From Syntrophobacteraceae bacterium (GTDB lineage Bacteria; Desulfobacterota; Syntrophobacteria; Syntrophobacterales; Syntrophobacteraceae), in the NCBI GenBank assembly GCA_025454175.1, contig JALOOX010000060.1:1-54241 (forward strand): a stretch of DNA of 54,241 bases, written 5' to 3'. Both the position numbers and the translations under genes were made by a program. The notes under the pieces were generated by a model, which was given only the letters and a program-made list of their open reading frames with translations, was not told the DNA's origin and searched no databases. Shown in pieces: positions 1-8,803 of the stretch (positions are counted from its first letter, which is position 1; each line of letters opens with the position of its first letter).

Positions 1-298
1 AAGTTTCGCCGGCAGCACCCCATTGGACCGTTTATCGTCGATTTTGTTTGTCTCGATTGTCGCCTCATCGTGGAGCTGGATGGCGGGCAGCACGCTGAAA
101 ACGTCGAACAGGACAAAAAAGCGATCGCTTTTCCTGGAGAGCCAGGGGGACAGGATCCTGAGATTTTGGAATAATGAGGTTTTCGAGAAAATGGAGGGGG
201 TGTTGCAGTCTGTGCTGACGGTGCTGAATGAGGCGTCCCCCTCACCCCGACCCTCTCCCCCAAAATCGGGGGAGAGGGGGAAAACAAAAGGCCCGTGA
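1..298 (+). pseudogene. DUF559-family protein, 3' part, frameshifted
   Basis: The first frame opens at base 1 and reads a DUF559 (endonuclease-like fold) core with the motif [20 protein letters not shown] followed by QH. It is lost after a run of six A (115-120). The family's C-terminal part ([26 protein letters not shown], given here in two pieces: [10 protein letters not shown] and [16 protein letters not shown]) then continues one frame over to a stop at 296-298. Five A instead of six would restore one continuous protein, so a single-base insertion or a sequencing error explains the break. The N-terminus lies before the window. The last codons (PSPRPSPPKSGERG) are translated from the palindromic repeat at 237-280, so the gene end has been overrun by a repeat. 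Biochemical function of the family is not established. Confidence 0.7.
237..280. repeat. Dispersed GA/CT-rich hairpin repeat, copy 1
   Basis: An 11-bp perfect stem (CCCTCTCCCCC at 251-261 and its complement at 268-278) surrounds a 6-base loop, preceded by CCCTCACCCC. The same unit recurs after enolase at 54104-54142, so it is a dispersed intergenic element and not part of the DUF559 gene, whose last codons it supplies. Confidence 0.7.
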
Positions 299-410
299 GA
301 TCGAATCGAATCTCTTTGTCGTAATGGAGTGTCAGGATGGTACCGTGGAATTGGCTCCACATGAAGAGGCGGTTGTTCCAGTACTGCCGGGCGCAAGCCT
401 TAACCTCTTG

Positions 411-440
411 CTGGCTCCCAAGCTCGAGCTTGGGAGCCAG
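411..440. repeat. Perfect 30-bp palindrome
   Basis: The half-site CTGGCTCCCAAGCTC is followed directly by its exact reverse complement. A degenerate relative sits at 44934-44965 upstream of the DUF2092 gene, which points to a dispersed repeat family and not a site tied to one gene. Confidence 0.65.
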
Positions 441-474
441 CCGATCTGGATGATCATCTCCGCCCGGGCGTACT

Positions 475-609
475 AGGAGGCTGTCCGACAACTGTCATTT
501 CGAGCGATAGCGAGAAATCCCGCTCGCAGTAACATCTCGACCTTTCGAGATTTCTCTCTTCGCTACGCTCCGTTCGAAATGACAACGAGGTGTTCTCGGA
601 CAACCTCCT
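475..609. repeat. MITE-like inverted-repeat element, copy 1
   Basis: The ends AGGAGGCTGTCCGA (475-488) and TCGGACAACCTCCT (596-609) are inverted repeats matching at 13 of 14 positions. Inside them, TGTCATTTCGA (493-503) pairs exactly with TCGAAATGACA (574-584). The 135-bp element has no reading frame. A related copy lies at 22573-22705 and a degenerate one near 24786-24845. It looks like a non-autonomous element or structured repeat. Confidence 0.6.
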
Positions 610-653
610 AGGAACCGGGAACCAGGAACTTTTCAGAGCCGAGGCTCGCTCCC

Positions 654-3600
654 ATGTTATCCTTCGCCTCCTTTTACAAATTCGGGCGCTTCCGATTCCG
701 TCCGGGTGTGGCCCGGCCGCACCATGGCGGACCGGAGTCGGGCCAGCCCGACGAGGTGCGAGAGGTGCTCCAGGGACATAGCTCCCCTGAGTCCGGCGTG
801 CGGGCCAAGCTCGTACGGGGCCAGGAGGCCGATCCCTGGGAGCGGGAGGCCGACGGCATCGCCGACCGGGTGGTGAGCATGGGGAGGGCTCCCCAAGGCC
901 CCTGTGCCGGGCCGGAATGCGCCGTCCCGGCCTACGGCGGCGGGGATTTCGGCTCCAGGGATTCAGGGTTGGGAGCGCTCAACGATGCTTCAACAACAGA
1001 ATCGACCAGGTCCCGGGATGGTGCACTCCCGGGGGAGATGCCCGCCCATGCGCCCGCCGCCGCAAGTCAAATCCGGGCCCTGAGGCAGGGGCGCCCACTC
1101 TCCGAAGCCGAAATGGACTATTTCGAGCCCCGATTCGCCGAGGACTTCAGCCGGGTGCGGCTGCACACCGGGGGCGCTGCGGCCGAGGCCGCTCGATCCA
1201 TGGGCGCCAGGGCGTTCACCCGGGGAAGTCACATCGCTTTCGGCCCCGGGGAATACGGTTCCCATGATTCCGGCCGCCACCTGCTGGCCCATGAGCTGGC
1301 CCACGTGATTCAGCAGGGGCGGTCCCGGCGGGCGCCGGCCGTGCAGCATCAACCACAGGCCGCGTGCTCGACCCGGGAGCCCGAAAACTGCCCCACCTTC
1401 GAGCAGTGGCTGCTGGCTTTTCGGAATCTGCCGACGTTCCCGTCCCGGGAAGGCTCTCTTCTGCCGGGGGCGGCCCGGGCAAGCTTCGAGGTACTGGGCG
1501 AGGGCCCCGCATCCAGGGAGACCACCGCGCCGGCCGCCTCGCGCCCCCCCGCTCCCGTGGGTCGGCCTCTCCTGGGGGAGCGGTTCATCGATCATCCCAC
1601 GGACGAGTGGGTCCGGCAAAACCTGCCAGCAAACCTGCGACAGACCGCCTACCAGCTTCCGGCCGACTGTGCGGACATCCTGGTGATTCTGCGCCACGTC
1701 TACCTTGCGGCCCATCGACGCACCGAAACCTATGGACGGTGGGTCATCGGGGACATCGAGGGAGGTGCCGCCCAGGCACGGGTCGGCGGGGTCATCCGAG
1801 AAGCGTTTTCCGGAAACCTCGAGCGGGTGGTCAGCCCCTACAGCGACGCCCAGGGGAGCCCCATCCGGGATTTCGCGCGGCTCGAGCGGCTCCTCCATCC
1901 GGGGGACCAGCTGGTGTGGGACCATCACGGCAATGGCCTCGATCGACCCCGCACGGGCGGCCACAGCCAGACCGTCATGGACATTTGCCGGGATGCGTCC
2001 GGCGGGATCGATCGAATGCGACTGCTGCAGGGCAACCAGCCCATCAGCGGGAGGCAGGTCCAGGGGATTGTGGACGAGCTCAACCAGGAGCGGCAGGCGG
2101 CGGGGCAGCGCCCCCTTTCGGCGGCGCGGGTGGCGGAGCTGCGCAGCCGCGGAGGTCCCCTGCGGTCGGCGCCCGGTCGAAGGATCGAAGTGAGCACCAT
2201 GGAGCGCGACGAGATGGTGGACGTGGATCTTCCGCGGCCCAGGGGCAGCGCGCGCCAGCCCGTCCGCGTCTGGACCTGGGACGATCCGGACCACACCATC
2301 CTGGAGGCGGCCGGCCCTCCGCGGGCGGCCTCCCGCCCCGCAATGCGGCGCATGGGCGGCGTTCGCGCGCGGCGTATTTCCGACTGGATCAGGACATTGG
2401 CGGGGGCGAGCCTGGCCAGGCTGCACGGCGTGCTTGAAGCGGCTCTCCACGAGGTCCGGTCCGTCATCGACGGGGGACAGACGGTTTCCACGACCGATGC
2501 CTCCACGCTGGGAACCAGCGCGGGCAGCCGGCTGTGGCACTTCGCCCGGGCAGCCGTGAGCCGGCTGGCCGGCTTCGGCCGCCGCAGCGGCGACCTGGAG
2601 GGTGGCGACCTCGGCGACCGGGTCCACTTCGACCGCCTCCATCGTCTTCGGGCCATGATCCGGGCATTGGGAGGCATCGAGCCCCCCGCTTACCAGGGCA
2701 ACCCCCAGGCGGCCGCCAATGTGCGGAGCACCTTCGAGGTCATCGACCGGGATTTCAACCGGTCGGCCCGAGGGGGGGAGGACATCGGCCTTCAGCGGCG
2801 GGTGCCGAGGGGAGGCGAGCTGGTGAGACTGATGGTCACCGGCTTCGATCCTTTTCACGCGGGCTTCGTGCCTTCATCCCCCGGGGCGGTTCGCCCGCCG
2901 CCGCGGCCCGGCGAGTGGAACCCTTCGGGCGCCGCGGCCATGGCCATGGACGGGACCACCGTCACCCTCGACGGGCGGGACCGCGCCGCCGTGGAGGGTG
3001 TGGTGATGCCGGTGAGCGCCGCCCAGTTCGACGAAGGCATCGTCGAGGACATGGCTCGCCGTGCCGGACCCGACCTCGACGGGGTGATCACCGTCAGCGT
3101 CGACCCGAACCTTGCCTCCACCGACCCCGTGTCCATCGAACAGTTCGCCGTGGGCGTGCGGGATCCGGGCTCCATCCAGCCGCACCGGATGTTTCCCGTG
3201 GAGCGCCCCCGTCTTGCCGGCCTGACGGCCGTGCCCGGCGGCGGCCCCGCCATCCTGGAAACCGGCGTGGACCTCGAGGACATTGCCCGGGGTACGGCCG
3301 GCCGGACCCGTCGCAGCCTGCCTGTCGTGCGGCAGCCGACCGTCGATCGGGGCGTCACGTTCCGTTTCGGCAGCCTGGCGGAAGCTCGAAGTGCGGCTGC
3401 AGCCCTCGGTCTCGGTCAGACCGTGGTGTCGCCGTTGCTCGAGATCAGCGATGAGACCGCCCTGCGTGAAATCGTCCGCACCATGCAAAGGATCGGGACG
3501 GCGCGGGGCGTGACGGCCGACATCCGCTTCAGCGCTTCCGGCCGGCAGTTCCGGGCCACGGTGGTCCGGGGGCCCGGAGGCAGTTTTCTTTCCAACGAGA

Positions 3601-3869
3601 TCGCCTACCGGGTGCAGCGGGAGTTGGGCGGAGCCGCCGGCGGTGCACCCTCGTTTCATGTCCACACACCCCCTGGCGCTCCCATCCCCGAGGATACGAG
3701 CACCCGCGCGGCGAGACGGACCAGGACCGGCGCCCTGGGCGCGGCCCGGAACCTGCTTAACACGCTGATCGAGACCCTGCGGCGCATGGTCCGCGCACTG
3801 GGGCGCCAGATCCTGGCCCGCCGCGCACAAAGTGGACAGTCCGGCCGGCAGTCCGGTGGGGGGCCATAG
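654..3869 (+). CDS. DUF4157 (eCIS-core) protein with pyroglutamyl-peptidase-like C-terminal domain
   Basis: This 1071-residue protein begins with the low-complexity leader and DPWEREADGIADRVV box typical of eCIS-associated cargo. A DUF4157 domain follows (about 148-220) with the zincin-like motif HELAH at 213-217. The middle region (about 320-520) has Cys339 in ADCADI and His437 in GGHSQTV, an order that could fit an NlpC/P60-like fold; this is tentative. The C-terminal part (about 725-1010) reads like a C15 pyroglutamyl peptidase: MVTGFDPF at 727, NPSGAAA, Glu829 in SIEQFAVG, and His1002/His1004 near FHVHTP. The place of the nucleophilic Cys (family VCNH) reads LSNE, with Ser980, so the peptidase may be inactive or altered. 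DUF4157 proteins are often loaded into contractile injection particles, but no particle genes are in the window. The gene is followed after 68 bp by a second DUF4157 gene, probably in one operon. The ATG is preceded only by a weak GAGG. Confidence 0.75.
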   Translation: MLSFASFYKFGRFRFRPGVARPHHGGPESGQPDEVREVLQGHSSPESGVRAKLVRGQEADPWEREADGIADRVVSMGRAPQGPCAGPECAVPAYGGGDFGSRDSGLGALNDASTTESTRSRDGALPGEMPAHAPAAASQIRALRQGRPLSEAEMDYFEPRFAEDFSRVRLHTGGAAAEAARSMGARAFTRGSHIAFGPGEYGSHDSGRHLLAHELAHVIQQGRSRRAPAVQHQPQAACSTREPENCPTFEQWLLAFRNLPTFPSREGSLLPGAARASFEVLGEGPASRETTAPAASRPPAPVGRPLLGERFIDHPTDEWVRQNLPANLRQTAYQLPADCADILVILRHVYLAAHRRTETYGRWVIGDIEGGAAQARVGGVIREAFSGNLERVVSPYSDAQGSPIRDFARLERLLHPGDQLVWDHHGNGLDRPRTGGHSQTVMDICRDASGGIDRMRLLQGNQPISGRQVQGIVDELNQERQAAGQRPLSAARVAELRSRGGPLRSAPGRRIEVSTMERDEMVDVDLPRPRGSARQPVRVWTWDDPDHTILEAAGPPRAASRPAMRRMGGVRARRISDWIRTLAGASLARLHGVLEAALHEVRSVIDGGQTVSTTDASTLGTSAGSRLWHFARAAVSRLAGFGRRSGDLEGGDLGDRVHFDRLHRLRAMIRALGGIEPPAYQGNPQAAANVRSTFEVIDRDFNRSARGGEDIGLQRRVPRGGELVRLMVTGFDPFHAGFVPSSPGAVRPPPRPGEWNPSGAAAMAMDGTTVTLDGRDRAAVEGVVMPVSAAQFDEGIVEDMARRAGPDLDGVITVSVDPNLASTDPVSIEQFAVGVRDPGSIQPHRMFPVERPRLAGLTAVPGGGPAILETGVDLEDIARGTAGRTRRSLPVVRQPTVDRGVTFRFGSLAEARSAAAALGLGQTVVSPLLEISDETALREIVRTMQRIGTARGVTADIRFSASGRQFRATVVRGPGGSFLSNEIAYRVQRELGGAAGGAPSFHVHTPPGAPIPEDTSTRAARRTRTGALGAARNLLNTLIETLRRMVRALGRQILARRAQSGQSGRQSGGGP

Positions 3870-3937
3870 GGGCCGCCCCGGACAACAGTGACCCGGGCGC
3901 CGCGTCCCGGGAATGCAGAGGTCACCGGAATCGAAGC

Positions 3938-6900
3938 ATGGAAGCTCAAGCCGTTCTTCGGAAAGAGCGCAACAGGAAGCCCGCCGCGCGGCGGCCCCAC
4001 CCCGGGGTGGAGGGCCAGCACGAAACGGTGGCCGCCCTGCTGCGCCGATCCAACGGAAGGAGCACTCCCGAGATCGGACGCCCTGACGACCACTTCGAAC
4101 GGGAAGCGGACCGCGTTTCCGAAAGGGTCTTGAAGGTCCTTCAAGCCGGCCCGTCCGCTCCCGATGCCCACCCTTCGGGAAGTGGGCGCGGGAAATCGGT
4201 GGGCCACCGTTCGGAGCCCGGTTCCACCTCGGGCTCCAGCTCTCCGAAGGTGCAGTCTCCCTCCCCCGTCGGACCCGCCGGCAGAAAGATCCAGCGGCTC
4301 GCCGCAGGCCATGACCAGCGGAGCGACTCGAGACCGGAGAGCCCGGAAGAGTGGCCCGAGGCCGACGAATGGAACGAGGAGAGCCTCGCCGTGGGGCAGA
4401 GGCTGGCCGACGAAATCGCCGCCATCCGCCGAGGAGGACGTCCCCTTCCTCGACGGTCGGCTTTTGAAGGCGCGCTGGGCTATGACTTCGGCACCGTCAG
4501 GATCCACACCGGCGAACCGGCCGAGAGGGTGGCCCGCATGCTGGGAGCCCGGGCCTTCACCGCCGGCCGTGACATCGCTTTCGGCGCCGGCGAATTCGCC
4601 CCGGATACCACAGAAGGCATAAGGCTCATCGCCCACGAGCTGACCCACGTGGTGCAGCAGGGAGCCCACGGGGGCTCCATGGCGTCCGAGGATCGAGGTT
4701 CGGCCCCGGGATCATCGGCGGCGGTCTCCGGCGAGCTGACTTCCAGCTCCGCGGCTCCGCGGCTCCAGCCGGGGCTCCTGGATGACGCCGAGGATCTCTG
4801 GAACCGGTCCACGGCTGCCGTGGCCGAAACGGCCCGGGACGTGGGCGAGACCGTGGTGAGCGGCGCCGAGTACGTGGGTGGCAAGGTGGCCGGAGGCGCC
4901 AGGGCCGTGGTCGACACCGCCGTCGATGCCTACGAAAGTGTCCGGGATCTCGTCATCGGCTATCTCGAGGAGCACGCGCCGGGGCTTCTGGCCTTCCTGC
5001 GGGGCGACATCGTCGGTGAGATCAAGCGGCGCATCTTCCAGGGGCTGGATGTCCTGTTCAACGGTTTCGGCCGGCGGATTCAGCGTGAAGGCCTGGTTCC
5101 GGCCCTGCGCGGCGTGTTCGGCGAATTCACCGGCTCCGTCTCCCGGATCGCCGCCGACCTGGCCGGCGGAAACTGCAGCTCGCTCTTCGAAGCCGTCCGC
5201 ACCGTGGCGGCCTTCGGCGAACGGCTCATGGGGCCGGCCTTCGACGGCATACGGGCCCTGCTGAGCGAAGCCGGCGAATTCCTGGGCGGTCTCTGGAACG
5301 ATTTCGGCGCTCCGGCGGTGGAGATCCTGAGTGACCTCGCGGGCGGGGCCTGGGAGTGGATTTCCAACCAGGCCCAATGGCTCTGGGACCAGACCGCCGG
5401 CGTGCGCGGGTGGTTCGCCGGCGCCTGGGCCGAGTTCAAGCGCATCTTCAACCTGGCCTGGGACGGCGCGGGGGACGTCCTCTCCTGGCTGCGCAACAAG
5501 GCCCAGGAGGCCTGGGACGCCATCAAGGAAGAGCTGGGGCCTTATCTCCTGCCCCTGCAAATCGCCGCCGGCGTCTTCGCGCTATTCACGCCACTGGGGC
5601 CCATCGTGGCCATCGGCGTGGGCGGACCGCTCCTCTGGCAGGGTATCGGCTGGCTCCGCGAGAACTGGGACAACATCGGCATCATCGTGCGGGCCCGGGA
5701 AGTCCTCCACCAGCAGATCATCCCCGCCATCCAGTCGGGAATGCAGTGGTTCCAGGGCGTCCTGCAGGCGGCCTCGGACTGGCTGACCTCCATGATGGCG
5801 CAAATCACCGCCGCCGTAACCAGCCTCCTGGCTTCCCTCGGCGCCCTGCCCATCCTGGGAGCCCTGTTTCGGGCGGTGACGCGCCTGGCCGACCGGGTCA
5901 CGGAGGCGGTCAACTGGTTCCTGGATGAGCTGGTCGCCCTCCTGCGCGACCTCAAGCAGATGGCCATCGATTTTCTCACCTTCATCCGCCCCATCGCCAT
6001 CCTCATCGGCGCCATCCTCATCTTTCCGGTCAACCCGTTCATTCTCACCATGGTGCTGGCCGGCTGGGCGTGGCGCGTCGCCCCCGAATGCGTGAAACCG
6101 CCCATCATCGACTTTTTCATCGACTGCGCCATTGCGGTGATCCGGGCCATGCCGGACTTCGCCAATTTCGGCGACGCCTGGCCCCGGGCCAAGAGCTCCA
6201 TCATCGAGTCGCTGAACACCGCCCGGACCCGACCCATGGAGGAAAAGGTCGCCATGTCCAACCGGGTGGCCCGGATGATGACCGGCGAGGACTTCTCCTG
6301 GATCGGCAACCTCATCGCCGCCGCGCGCCAGATGCCCGATCACCTGCAGGGTCAGCTCGAGGAGGAAGTGATCGGAATGGATCTGAACCAGCCTCTGCCC
6401 TTCGAACCGGGAGCGGCTCCATCAAGGACCGGCGGTGAAGAAGCTGTTTCGACGCCCTCAGGCGGACCCGCCGTCCCCGATCTCTTCAGCGGTCTCGAAG
6501 AGGACATCGTGGTCGATCGCGTGGCCGACGCCGCCTTCGATCCCGATTTTGTTCACGGGCTCGACCTGCCCGAGGGTGGAGCCATGGAATTCCCCAACGA
6601 AGGGGCCGGAGAGTGGTCGACCATCGAGGCCATGATCGCCGAGGCCCAAGCAGGAGGTTTGGACGCAGAAGACCTGGAAGAGGCCTCATTGCCCACCGCG
6701 GAGACAGAACCCCTCACCGTGGATGAGCAGCTGCAGCGCTTGATGGACCAGCCCCTGGATCTCAGCTGCGATAACGAGGCGAGGGAGGAGCCGGCAGCGC
6801 CAGGAGAGGTGCCGCTCGAAGCGCAGGTCGGCCCCCTCACCCGGTCCCAGAGGGGCCGCTTCCTGCTGAACCAGATGAAGAAGGGGGTGGCGAAATGGTT

Positions 6901-8227
6901 CGACTGCAACAAACATTGGCTGGTGCCGACGCTCATCGCGGTGGCCATCGCACTCATTGCGGTGATCATCCTCACCGAAGGGGCGGCGATCCCGGTGCTG
7001 GCCCAGATCATGGAGATCATCGGCGCGGTGCTCATCGGTGTAGCGATGGTGCGCATTGCCTACTACGTGGGCCGGTATGTAGCGCTGGCGATGGTCGGTG
7101 AAATCACCGATGCTGCCAAGAGCCTGGCCCGGGGACTGGCGGCGGGCGCGGTGGAGCTGGTCTTTGCCCTGCTGTTCAGCGCGGCGGCGATCCTCAAGTC
7201 CATCAAGGCCTCGGTCCAGGCAGGCATACGGGCGGCCCGGGGCAGTGCCGGCCGCGCCATGCGCCATGCAGCCGTGAGCCTGTCCCGGAAGGCAGCCAGG
7301 GCTGCCGTCCGGCCTTTTGCAGGGGCTGGAAGAGCCGCAGGCGGATTGCGGGCAACCGCCAGGGAGGCGTTGGAGATCGGGGCGGGCAACGTGCGCCGCA
7401 TTGCCGGGGCCACCCTGCGAAATGGACGGATCATCCTGGACGGCATCGGCGACGGGATCGGTCGCGGCATCCGGTCGCTCCGCGACCTGGCGTCACGCCT
7501 CAGCAACCGTTTTCGTTTCAGGCGATTCCGCATTCGGCGACTCATGCGTCGGATTCGCCTGGAAGGGTACATCAATCCCTGGATCCTTCTGGCCGACAGC
7601 GAGGATCCCGTTTACATGAGCTTCGCGGGCGAGGGACGCGCTCGCCCGCAGCTCGGCCAGCGGGTGCGTGTTGGAGGACGCCACGGTTTTGTGGTCGGCG
7701 TCCACGAGGATCCCAGCGCTTTTGTCCGCGAGCTTATGGGCGCATCGCCCGAGGAGGTGCGTGACCTTTTCCGCCGTTTATACAACATCCGCGGTTCCGC
7801 CGACGACGCCCTCCGCCTGAGGGCGCGGCTCATGAACAATCGCGAGAGCACGGCTCAGCTGCGCCGCGGCATTGTCGGTCTTCAGCCGCCTTTTTATCAG
7901 GCGCATCACATCGCTCCGCGCGAACTGCGAAACAACCCGGTCCTCAGAAATTTCCTGGACGACATCGGATTCGAATTCGAGAATGGGCTTCGTAACGGGG
8001 TCATGCTCCCACCCGACGCCGCCATGCGCTCGGGAGCCTGGCACGGCGCAGCCATTCATTTGGGCTCGCACCCCAACTACACAACCCGAATGGCGTCGAG
8101 GTTCGACAGCATTCGCATGCAGTACGAAATGGGGAACCTGACCCGGCAGGAAGCTTTGAACAACGTGCACACATTGCTGGCGAATACGCGAAATCGCCTG
8201 ATGAACGGAACGGAGCTGCTGAATTGA
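3938..8227 (+). CDS. DUF4157 (eCIS-core) protein with C-terminal AHH nuclease toxin domain
   Basis: The 1429-residue protein opens with the box DDHFEREADRVSERVLKV. A DUF4157 domain (about 150-240) follows with HELTH at 233-237. A long alanine- and tryptophan-rich region then contains hydrophobic, possibly membrane-inserting stretches near residues 541-565, 685-712 and 990-1040. The last about 110 residues carry the AHH signature (AHHIAPREL from residue 1322), FENGLRNGVMLP, WHGAAIHLGSHPNY and a terminal helical tail. That order matches the AHH clade of HNH/endonuclease VII toxins, which cut nucleic acid. N-terminal delivery marker, membrane-active middle and C-terminal nuclease is the layout of a polymorphic toxin. 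The next gene overlaps by 4 bp and resembles a known immunity family, which supports the toxin reading. The start is the first ATG of the frame; its ribosome binding site is weak. Confidence 0.85.
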   Translation: MEAQAVLRKERNRKPAARRPHPGVEGQHETVAALLRRSNGRSTPEIGRPDDHFEREADRVSERVLKVLQAGPSAPDAHPSGSGRGKSVGHRSEPGSTSGSSSPKVQSPSPVGPAGRKIQRLAAGHDQRSDSRPESPEEWPEADEWNEESLAVGQRLADEIAAIRRGGRPLPRRSAFEGALGYDFGTVRIHTGEPAERVARMLGARAFTAGRDIAFGAGEFAPDTTEGIRLIAHELTHVVQQGAHGGSMASEDRGSAPGSSAAVSGELTSSSAAPRLQPGLLDDAEDLWNRSTAAVAETARDVGETVVSGAEYVGGKVAGGARAVVDTAVDAYESVRDLVIGYLEEHAPGLLAFLRGDIVGEIKRRIFQGLDVLFNGFGRRIQREGLVPALRGVFGEFTGSVSRIAADLAGGNCSSLFEAVRTVAAFGERLMGPAFDGIRALLSEAGEFLGGLWNDFGAPAVEILSDLAGGAWEWISNQAQWLWDQTAGVRGWFAGAWAEFKRIFNLAWDGAGDVLSWLRNKAQEAWDAIKEELGPYLLPLQIAAGVFALFTPLGPIVAIGVGGPLLWQGIGWLRENWDNIGIIVRAREVLHQQIIPAIQSGMQWFQGVLQAASDWLTSMMAQITAAVTSLLASLGALPILGALFRAVTRLADRVTEAVNWFLDELVALLRDLKQMAIDFLTFIRPIAILIGAILIFPVNPFILTMVLAGWAWRVAPECVKPPIIDFFIDCAIAVIRAMPDFANFGDAWPRAKSSIIESLNTARTRPMEEKVAMSNRVARMMTGEDFSWIGNLIAAARQMPDHLQGQLEEEVIGMDLNQPLPFEPGAAPSRTGGEEAVSTPSGGPAVPDLFSGLEEDIVVDRVADAAFDPDFVHGLDLPEGGAMEFPNEGAGEWSTIEAMIAEAQAGGLDAEDLEEASLPTAETEPLTVDEQLQRLMDQPLDLSCDNEAREEPAAPGEVPLEAQVGPLTRSQRGRFLLNQMKKGVAKWFDCNKHWLVPTLIAVAIALIAVIILTEGAAIPVLAQIMEIIGAVLIGVAMVRIAYYVGRYVALAMVGEITDAAKSLARGLAAGAVELVFALLFSAAAILKSIKASVQAGIRAARGSAGRAMRHAAVSLSRKAARAAVRPFAGAGRAAGGLRATAREALEIGAGNVRRIAGATLRNGRIILDGIGDGIGRGIRSLRDLASRLSNRFRFRRFRIRRLMRRIRLEGYINPWILLADSEDPVYMSFAGEGRARPQLGQRVRVGGRHGFVVGVHEDPSAFVRELMGASPEEVRDLFRRLYNIRGSADDALRLRARLMNNRESTAQLRRGIVGLQPPFYQAHHIAPRELRNNPVLRNFLDDIGFEFENGLRNGVMLPPDAAMRSGAWHGAAIHLGSHPNYTTRMASRFDSIRMQYEMGNLTRQEALNNVHTLLANTRNRLMNGTELLN

Positions 8228-8796
8228 CAAAGCGGGCTGGCGTGGAAGCGATTTACGAGATCGTTGCCTTCGGGGATGAAAAGGACGTATTTGTCGAAGG
8301 CATGGAAGGGGCCGAGCCTTTTTCCGGCTACTACAGGGGGGAGCCCCTGGAGGCGCCGGCTGTCCAGCCCCGGTTGCTTTATCGGCGTCAAGCGGCCAGG
8401 AAGACGGATTTTCTTCTGGGCATCCAGGTCTTCCCCGTGGTGTCGCAGCGCTTTCGTGAAGTTGTCGAGTCTGTTGAGCGGGAATTCGTGCAGTTCTTCC
8501 CGGTGAACCTCGTTTGCCGCGAGACGGGCACCGTCAACTTGAGCTACTTCTTCATGAACATCCTGGACAACCTGGAGGCCTTCGACTGGGAGCGCTCCAT
8601 CTACACAGAAATGGCCGGCGCCAAAGCCGTCCTCGAGGCCGAGAAGATCTGCCTGCAAGGGCAGTCGGTGGGCACCCGACAGATCTTCAGGGTGAATGGG
8701 ATCCTGGTCCACCTGTTTGTCGGAAGCAGGATGCAAAGAGCCATGCAAGCGGCCGGTCTGACTGGCTTCCTCATGACTCAGGTGGAATGTTCGTAG
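8224..8796 (+). CDS. Imm11-like immunity protein
   Basis: The 190-residue product has the pattern of the Imm11 (DUF1629) immunity family: an N-terminal FLLGIQVFPVVSQRFREVVE segment, EFVQFFPVNLV, a central YFFMNILDNLEAFDWERS and a C-terminal IFRVNG...VSSR-like stretch (here LFVGSRMQRAMQAAGLTGF). Imm11 genes are commonly found beside AHH-type nuclease toxins, as here. The likely start is TTG at 8224, which overlaps the toxin stop codon, so translation is probably coupled. The protein would bind and neutralise the nuclease in the cytoplasm. Family assignment rests on motif memory, not on a search. Confidence 0.7.
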   Translation: MTKRAGVEAIYEIVAFGDEKDVFVEGMEGAEPFSGYYRGEPLEAPAVQPRLLYRRQAARKTDFLLGIQVFPVVSQRFREVVESVEREFVQFFPVNLVCRETGTVNLSYFFMNILDNLEAFDWERSIYTEMAGAKAVLEAEKICLQGQSVGTRQIFRVNGILVHLFVGSRMQRAMQAAGLTGFLMTQVECS

Positions 8797-8803
8797 CCAG
8801 GCA

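Larger units (their letters stand above)
299..653. other. Gene-free region built of repeats
   Basis: This 355-bp stretch between the DUF559 remnant and the first DUF4157 gene holds a perfect 30-bp palindrome at 411-440, a MITE-like element at 475-609 and an AC/GA-rich repeat at about 610-635 (GGAACCGGGAACCAGGAACT). I see no convincing coding frame or clear promoter. Confidence 0.5.

Noticed and set aside
990..2858. 622-codon open frame on the minus strand opposite the first DUF4157 gene
   Set aside because: It has no recognisable domains, and its composition is what the reverse frame of a GC-rich gene gives; the plus-strand protein has clear motifs throughout.
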